Below are positions 59,927 through 64,000 of a DNA stretch of 64,000 bases, piece by piece. A program made the translations under genes and the position numbers. The notes below the pieces were generated by a model. It was not told the origin of the DNA, did no database searches, and worked only from the letters and a program-made list of their open reading frames with translations. Position 1 is the first letter of the stretch; each line of letters starts with the position of its first letter. The DNA is from Hymenobacter sp. PAMC 26628 (GTDB lineage: Bacteria > Bacteroidota > Bacteroidia > Cytophagales > Hymenobacteraceae), in contig NZ_CP014304.1 of assembly GCF_001562275.1 (NCBI RefSeq), forward strand, positions 1,240,001 to 1,304,000, given 5' to 3'.

Positions 59927-60535
59927 ATGAAACTGAAACTGAATGTCAATCTCAAAGCAGATGGCCAGATAGCGCGTCGTGCTGAAATTATTGGTTCTGA
60001 AAAAGAGCGGGATGCCCTCGTTGAAATTCTTGATGAGGCAATGCCCAATCCACTGGGAACGCTAATTTTAATCCGCATGGCACAGGCTCAGCTTCGGGCC
60101 CCCACGCCACTTGTCGAACGGGAGCAAAAAGCCATTGCGGCGATTGAAGCCGTGCTATATGCCGACGAGGATGACACCCACGGCGGGGCCTGGGCCGACT
60201 GTAGCGAGGTCGACGTGCCGGTGCTGCTCGATGCGGTGAAGCGCCTGGTGAAGGAAAATCAGACGCTGGAAGCCCGGCGTGCCTACGGCGCCGACATCAT
60301 CAACGACATGACGCTGGAGGCGGGCCTGGCCCAGCAGCAGCTGGCGGCCGCGGAAGCCGGCTGGACCGACCTGCGCGTGGTGGCTGCCGGCATGCGCCGC
60401 AACGCCAGCTACGCCCTCGACCAGTGGGAGGGCGAGGAGCGCACGCTGGAAGACCTGGAGCAGCAGGAAGTGAAGAAACTGCTCGTGGAAATCAGTGATA
60501 CCACCTGGCCTATTCCCCGGCTCGATCAGCTATAG
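59927..60535 (+). CDS. protein of unknown function downstream of primase-helicase
   Basis: 202 residues, acidic and helical: MKLKLNVNLKADGQIARRAE, LVEILDEAMPNPLGTLILIR, DDTHGGAWADCSEVDVPVLL. Starts 11 bp after the primase-helicase and ends before an intrinsic terminator, so it is the last gene of the early operon. Not recognised; the N-terminal part is less GC-rich than the C-terminal part. Confidence 0.75.
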   Translation: MKLKLNVNLKADGQIARRAEIIGSEKERDALVEILDEAMPNPLGTLILIRMAQAQLRAPTPLVEREQKAIAAIEAVLYADEDDTHGGAWADCSEVDVPVLLDAVKRLVKENQTLEARRAYGADIINDMTLEAGLAQQQLAAAEAGWTDLRVVAAGMRRNASYALDQWEGEERTLEDLEQQEVKKLLVEISDTTWPIPRLDQL

Positions 60536-60571
60536 CACTTCAGCACCCAAAGAATTAATCTACAAATATTA

Positions 60572-60600
60572 CAAAGCGGGCTTCGGCCCGCTTTTTTTGT
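60572..60600 (+). terminator. intrinsic terminator of the early operon
   Basis: AAAGCGGGCTTCGGCCCGCTTTTTTT: stem AGCGGGC/GCCCGCT with a TTCG tetraloop and a T-run. Confidence 0.9.
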
Positions 60601-60639
60601 GCAGTGGGGGTAGGGATGGGCTGCTGCAAAAAAACTCAG

Positions 60640-60898
60640 TAACTTTTGTAACATTTATAACATTTATTAAAAAATAAGAATAGAGCACGTGGAGACGGTT
60701 TTTGGCCGGTTACAGGTCGGTTACAAAAAATAGCGCTCCGAAGCATTTGTAGCCAAGCTCGACCGTAGCGACACATTTTGGTTACAAAAAATACATCGAT
60801 TACAAGGGCTTTGTAACCGTATTTTGATAGATATAACATTGAATACGAGCGCGTAAAAACGGTAGTGTCGCGTTTGTTACAAATGTGTCACAAAAATG
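60640..60898. repeat. GTTACAAA repeat cluster (candidate origin or regulatory site)
   Basis: AT-rich stretch with GGTTACAAAAAATA at 60719 and again at 60780 (61 bp apart), a TTACAA-GGGCT-TTGTAA palindrome at 60800-60816, TTTGTAACATT at 60645, and GTTACAAATGTGTCACAAA near 60876. At least six copies of TTACAA or TTGTAA in 260 bp. No gene fits here. Confidence 0.75.
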
Positions 60899-61472
60899 AA
60901 AATCCCGGCAAATCACGGGGAAATAGCGCCCCAAATCCGGTCCTTTTGGGCCGTCTAGCGGGCCTGAATGCGGTAAATTCTCCGCATAATACTATTATCG
61001 CCCATAGGCGCGGCAAATAATGCGCGGTCGCGGTTGTAGGGGCCCCCGGCCGGGTGGAAATTTGTTGCTGGCTTCCTCTCAGCAGCGGAACCGAGCCGGG
61101 CGGGCAGCCTGGTGGGAAGGGCGGCGCAGTGCGCCGCCCTTTTTTCGGGCCCGGGGCGCCGGAATACCAAAACTTCACCCTGGACAGGCAGCGCAGAAAT
61201 CGCCCTTGGTGGCAACGACGGGGAAGATTTGCCAGGGTTGAGCACCCATAATTACACTTTTTATTTCTTGGGATAGTATCATGTTGTGGAATCTGTGGAT
61301 TTTGTGAATAATCGTCATATTTTGCCTTAATAAGCTGAACACTAGTGTGATTTTGGGGATTAAATTGCGGAGTACAACGGTCCCGCTGGGGCCCCCGGCC
61401 GGCCTTTTCACGTCCTTGAAGGGCAGGGCAGGCACGGGCTACCTTCCATCACTCACCCGTCCGTTTTCCTGC
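60899..61472. other. non-coding region with orphan terminator
   Basis: About 570 bp without a convincing gene. The first half is GC-rich and ends in the hairpin at 61119-61145; the second half (61250-61370) is AT-rich. The GC-rich part could encode a small RNA (see findings). Confidence 0.5.
61119..61146 (+). terminator. intrinsic terminator without an upstream gene
   Basis: GGGCGGCGCA / TGCGCCGCCC perfect hairpin followed by T6. No coding frame ends before it; the nearest rightward gene stops at 60535 and has its own terminator. Confidence 0.85.
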
Positions 61473-61988
61473 ATGCCCTCTCCGCTACGCAAGTTTGAAA
61501 TCCCCGTCAAGCCCCACGTCCAGAAGTACATGCTCCACCACCTGGGGGCGGCGTACAAGCTGAGCACCCTCGACCCGCTGGGGCGGCACCTGCGCATGCT
61601 GCTGCAACAGCCCCGGGTGAAAAAGGAGCTGGACGCCTACACCGCCCGCTACACCGCCAAATTTGCCTTGCTGGTGAAGGGTAGCTTGCTGTTAGAGAAG
61701 CGGTTCCGTTCGCTCAGCTCGAAAGACGTCATCGACTTCAACAACTTCGTGGAAGCCGTCATCAAAACCGAGTTCCACGGGTTCGTGGCCGCCGGCTGCG
61801 AGTTCGGCATGAGCGAGTACGGCGCCATCCAGCGCTTCCGCGCCAAGTACGATTTCCAGGACGAGGACATTTCCTTCGACACGCTGAAGAAGTCGTGGCA
61901 GCGCCACAAGCAGGAGCCGGCCGCGCCGGGAATAGGACGGAAACTTGTTGCCATTTGTCCCCCACTCCGGACGCACCTGGCGGCCTGA
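61473..61988 (+). CDS. phage-type protein of unknown function
   Basis: 171 residues from ATG 61473 (upstream in-frame residues look non-coding). FEIPVKPHVQKYMLHHLGAA, YKLSTLDPLGRHLRMLLQQP, FNNFVEAVIKTEFHGFVAAG, FDTLKKSWQRHKQEP. The style resembles conserved hypothetical proteins of Bacteroidota prophages; possibly DNA-binding, but no motif is decisive. First gene after the repeat/terminator region. Confidence 0.75.
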   Translation: MPSPLRKFEIPVKPHVQKYMLHHLGAAYKLSTLDPLGRHLRMLLQQPRVKKELDAYTARYTAKFALLVKGSLLLEKRFRSLSSKDVIDFNNFVEAVIKTEFHGFVAAGCEFGMSEYGAIQRFRAKYDFQDEDISFDTLKKSWQRHKQEPAAPGIGRKLVAICPPLRTHLAA

Positions 61989-62047
61989 AAAACCCCGCTG
62001 ATTTCGCCTAAATCCTGTTGCCGTTTGTCCCCTAACCTCCTTAGCCC

Positions 62048-62716
62048 GTGCCGTTCCTGAACCCCACCGACCCGTTGCCGCCGCTGGCCCCCATCGGCCA
62101 GCCCGTGGGCGACAACCTGGGCGGCGTGCAGGAGATTTACCTGTTGCCCCAGGCGGCGCTGCTGCGCGACCCGGTGCGCCGGGGCCCGGCCATTGTCGGC
62201 GACCTGGCCCTGCGGCCGGGGGCCCGCTGGCAACCGGTGCGGGCCGTGCTCGACACCGCGGGCTTCGACCAGAGTTTTGCGCAAGACCGGCAACAAGGCC
62301 TCTACGCCGGCAAGCTGGCCGGCTTCGTGGCGGAAGACACGCCCGCGCTGGCCGCGGCGCTGCTCACCTACCGCAACGTGCGCCTGGTGCTGCTATACCG
62401 CGACGGCAACGACCGGCTGAAGCTGGCCGGCGACACCGTGAGTTGGTACACGTTGGGCTACGGCCTGGCCACCGACCAAACCACGGCCGGCCGCGCCGGC
62501 TACAGCCTGGAGCTAACCGGCCGCACGCTGCGGCCGGCCCTGTTCTACACCGGCGCGTTCGACGTGGCCGGCGCGGGCCCCCAATCCGGGGCCCCAGCCG
62601 CCGGCGCCGGCCAGGTGGAAATCTACCACCGCGACGGCCGCCTGGCCGGCGTGGCCCGCGTGGGCCAGCGCGTCACGCTCACCAGCGGCTTCCGGGTAGC
62701 GCTGGACATTCGGTAA
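62048..62716 (+). CDS. probable structural or tail-associated protein
   Basis: 222 residues from GTG 62048. LGGVQEIYLLPQAALLRDPV near the start, FDQSFAQDRQQGLYAGKLAG, RNVRLVLLYRDGNDRLKLAG and GRAGYSLELTGRTLRPALFY suggest a beta-rich tail-tube or capsid-type protein. No named family assigned; inference rests on the beta pattern and the neighbour downstream. Confidence 0.7.
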   Translation: MPFLNPTDPLPPLAPIGQPVGDNLGGVQEIYLLPQAALLRDPVRRGPAIVGDLALRPGARWQPVRAVLDTAGFDQSFAQDRQQGLYAGKLAGFVAEDTPALAAALLTYRNVRLVLLYRDGNDRLKLAGDTVSWYTLGYGLATDQTTAGRAGYSLELTGRTLRPALFYTGAFDVAGAGPQSGAPAAGAGQVEIYHRDGRLAGVARVGQRVTLTSGFRVALDIR

Positions 62717-62786
62717 TTCCGGCCCGGTACTGTCCTTTTTCCGGGGTTCGGCAACGGGGAATTTTGGCTGAATATCCCGCCAATCC

Positions 62787-64000
62787 ATGCCCAGCACCCC
62801 GCTTTCGGCTCCCGACTTTTTGAGCAAGTGGACCGTGCGGTTCGACGACAACTCGTTTGAAATCATCAACGAGGGCACATTCCGGGAGTTTGCGGCCGAC
62901 ATCGACGCGTCGTTCGCCGCCCTGGCCAACGTGCCCGCGCTCCAGCAGAGCATCGCGCTGGGGGCAGCCAAAGCCTTGCTCACCGCCGGCACGGTGCAGC
63001 CGCTGTACTACGCTATCGATTTCGGGGCTGACAGTGCTGGCCACCCGCAAACCGTGTATGTGCGCGGCCTGGGCCCCGCGGCCTTCGACACGCGGGGCGT
63101 GCTGGCCGCGGGCGGCCAGGTGAGCCAGGTGAGCGTGAGTGTGGCCGCTGGCACTTTCGCCGGCCTGGCCGATGCCGCTGGGCACCCGCTCAGCAAATTG
63201 GCACTGCCAATGGCCGTGCACGGCGGGCAGTGGTACTTGACTGGCGACGGTATTTGGGAGGCCCAGCACGATTTCGCCGCGACGGTGAGCCCCACCACCG
63301 GGGCCGACTGGCAGCCCGTGGCCAGCTTCACGGGCCAACTGGCCAGCAATCCGACCATCAACGCCACCAGCATCCAGGACGCCACCGATGCCGGCCGGGC
63401 CATGCTCACGGCCGCCTCGGCCGCCGCCCAGCTGGGCCTGGTGGACAAGCTCAGCATTGCCGCCAATGCTTACGGAGTTCACCCGGAATTTAAATCGGCG
63501 TACAAGCAGGATGGGCTGTTGATCTGGCTGCTGAAAGCGGTGGCTGCGGTACAGAACGGGCAGGTGGTGAAAGCCCCACCGGCGCCCACCGGCGTGCTCG
63601 TGGACGACACGGCCGACACGATGAGCATGGTGCTGGTGCCCGGCTTCCTAAGCCTGGCCGACTACGAAGTATTTGGCGTGACGGGCTTCCCGGGCACCGT
63701 GCCGGCCAGTACCGCCGGGGCGAATATTCAAAGTGGGCGGCTCGTTATGCGCGGGCTGACGGGCTCACATCTGGTGGGCACCGTGGGGGCCCGCGTGGCC
63801 GCCAGCGGCAACCGCCCCGCCGGGGCCAGCGCCACCAACCCCGAGGCCTTCACTGGCAGCGCGGTAGTGACACCGCCCCCCGCCACGACGCCCTACACCG
63901 GCAACTACACGCCCACGGCCAACGACATCGCCGCCGCCTGCGGCAGCGCTGGGGGCAACGGCCAGCTGACCACCCGCACCAGCACCGACAACCAAAACGC
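62787..64000 (+). CDS. large phage surface or tail-fibre-like protein (partial, runs off window)
   Basis: At least 404 residues; the frame is open to the last base. MPSTPLSAPDFLSKWTVRFD, FREFAADIDASFAALANVPA, then repeats of small residues and aromatic turns, and near the end TPYTGNYTPTANDIAAACGS. The compositional bias (Ala, Gly, Thr) and position after a beta-rich structural protein suggest a tail or surface protein. The true length and C-terminal domain are unknown. Confidence 0.75.
   Translation, partial: MPSTPLSAPDFLSKWTVRFDDNSFEIINEGTFREFAADIDASFAALANVPALQQSIALGAAKALLTAGTVQPLYYAIDFGADSAGHPQTVYVRGLGPAAFDTRGVLAAGGQVSQVSVSVAAGTFAGLADAAGHPLSKLALPMAVHGGQWYLTGDGIWEAQHDFAATVSPTTGADWQPVASFTGQLASNPTINATSIQDATDAGRAMLTAASAAAQLGLVDKLSIAANAYGVHPEFKSAYKQDGLLIWLLKAVAAVQNGQVVKAPPAPTGVLVDDTADTMSMVLVPGFLSLADYEVFGVTGFPGTVPASTAGANIQSGRLVMRGLTGSHLVGTVGARVAASGNRPAGASATNPEAFTGSAVVTPPPATTPYTGNYTPTANDIAAACGSAGGNGQLTTRTSTDNQN

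Noticed and set aside
1..64000. tRNA or rRNA genes
   Set aside because: No cloverleaf with a GGTTCGA-type T arm and CCA end, and no rRNA-like conserved stretch was seen on either strand.

Overview
The window looks like chromosome of a GC-rich member of the Bacteroidota, most likely Hymenobacter or a close relative. The sequence signs are a Por-type (type IX secretion) C-terminal sorting domain, a PorE-like lipoprotein/OmpA architecture, Bacteroidota-style promoters (TTTG-N19/21-TAnnTTTG), no clear Shine-Dalgarno sites, and a very frequent GGGGCCC word in native genes. The genus is an inference; no rRNA or tRNA gene is present to confirm it.

Layout. (1) 0.2-32.4 kb is mostly ordinary chromosome: an alpha/beta hydrolase, SbcD, a decayed PIN toxin with its antitoxin and an AT-rich HNH gene (a small acquired islet at 3.1-4.4 kb), a persulfide dioxygenase-like/rhodanese protein, an amino acid permease, two secreted amidohydrolase-like proteins, two OmpA/PD40 envelope proteins (one with the PorE architecture), a TPR protein, a membrane protein next to a Tat-exported flavoprotein, and a glpD-glpK-glpF glycerol operon. 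Next comes a tightly packed five-gene leftward operon, speD - DUF4178 - small membrane protein - DUF350 - membrane-anchored aminopropyltransferase (27.0-30.65 kb), and then an AI-2E family permease. Four long palindromic intergenic elements of one family, and one of a different family, sit between these genes.

(2) 32.4-52.2 kb is a plastic region. It holds an AT-rich gene desert, a decayed GAF gene, a giant T9SS-secreted CBM3 protein with a secreted NUC1 nuclease, and an insertion-sequence graveyard (IS3, IS630, IS481 and an IS1182-like remnant). The IS elements interrupt or abut a cupin, a peroxiredoxin and an AT-rich M20 amidohydrolase. A response regulator and a 1258-residue double hybrid histidine kinase are intact. 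Remnants of tyrosine recombinase N- and C-termini lie at the two sides of this stretch (52 kb and 40.7 kb), in the same orientation.

(3) 52.4-64 kb is a prophage-like or integrative element. It has a leftward repressor coupled to a lipoprotein gene, a divergent Cro-like gene with two different palindromic operators, and a run of overlapping small unknown genes that includes an ASCH-like protein and an HNH nuclease. These are followed by a TOPRIM-like/DUF5906 primase-helicase, a terminator, a GTTACAAA repeat cluster (possible origin or regulatory site), and probable structural or surface proteins, the last of which runs off the window.

The items most worth a second look are the polyamine/DUF350/DUF4178 operon, whose SpeD has Ser in place of the usual catalytic Cys, the phage switch and early cassette, and the repeat cluster behind the primase-helicase.
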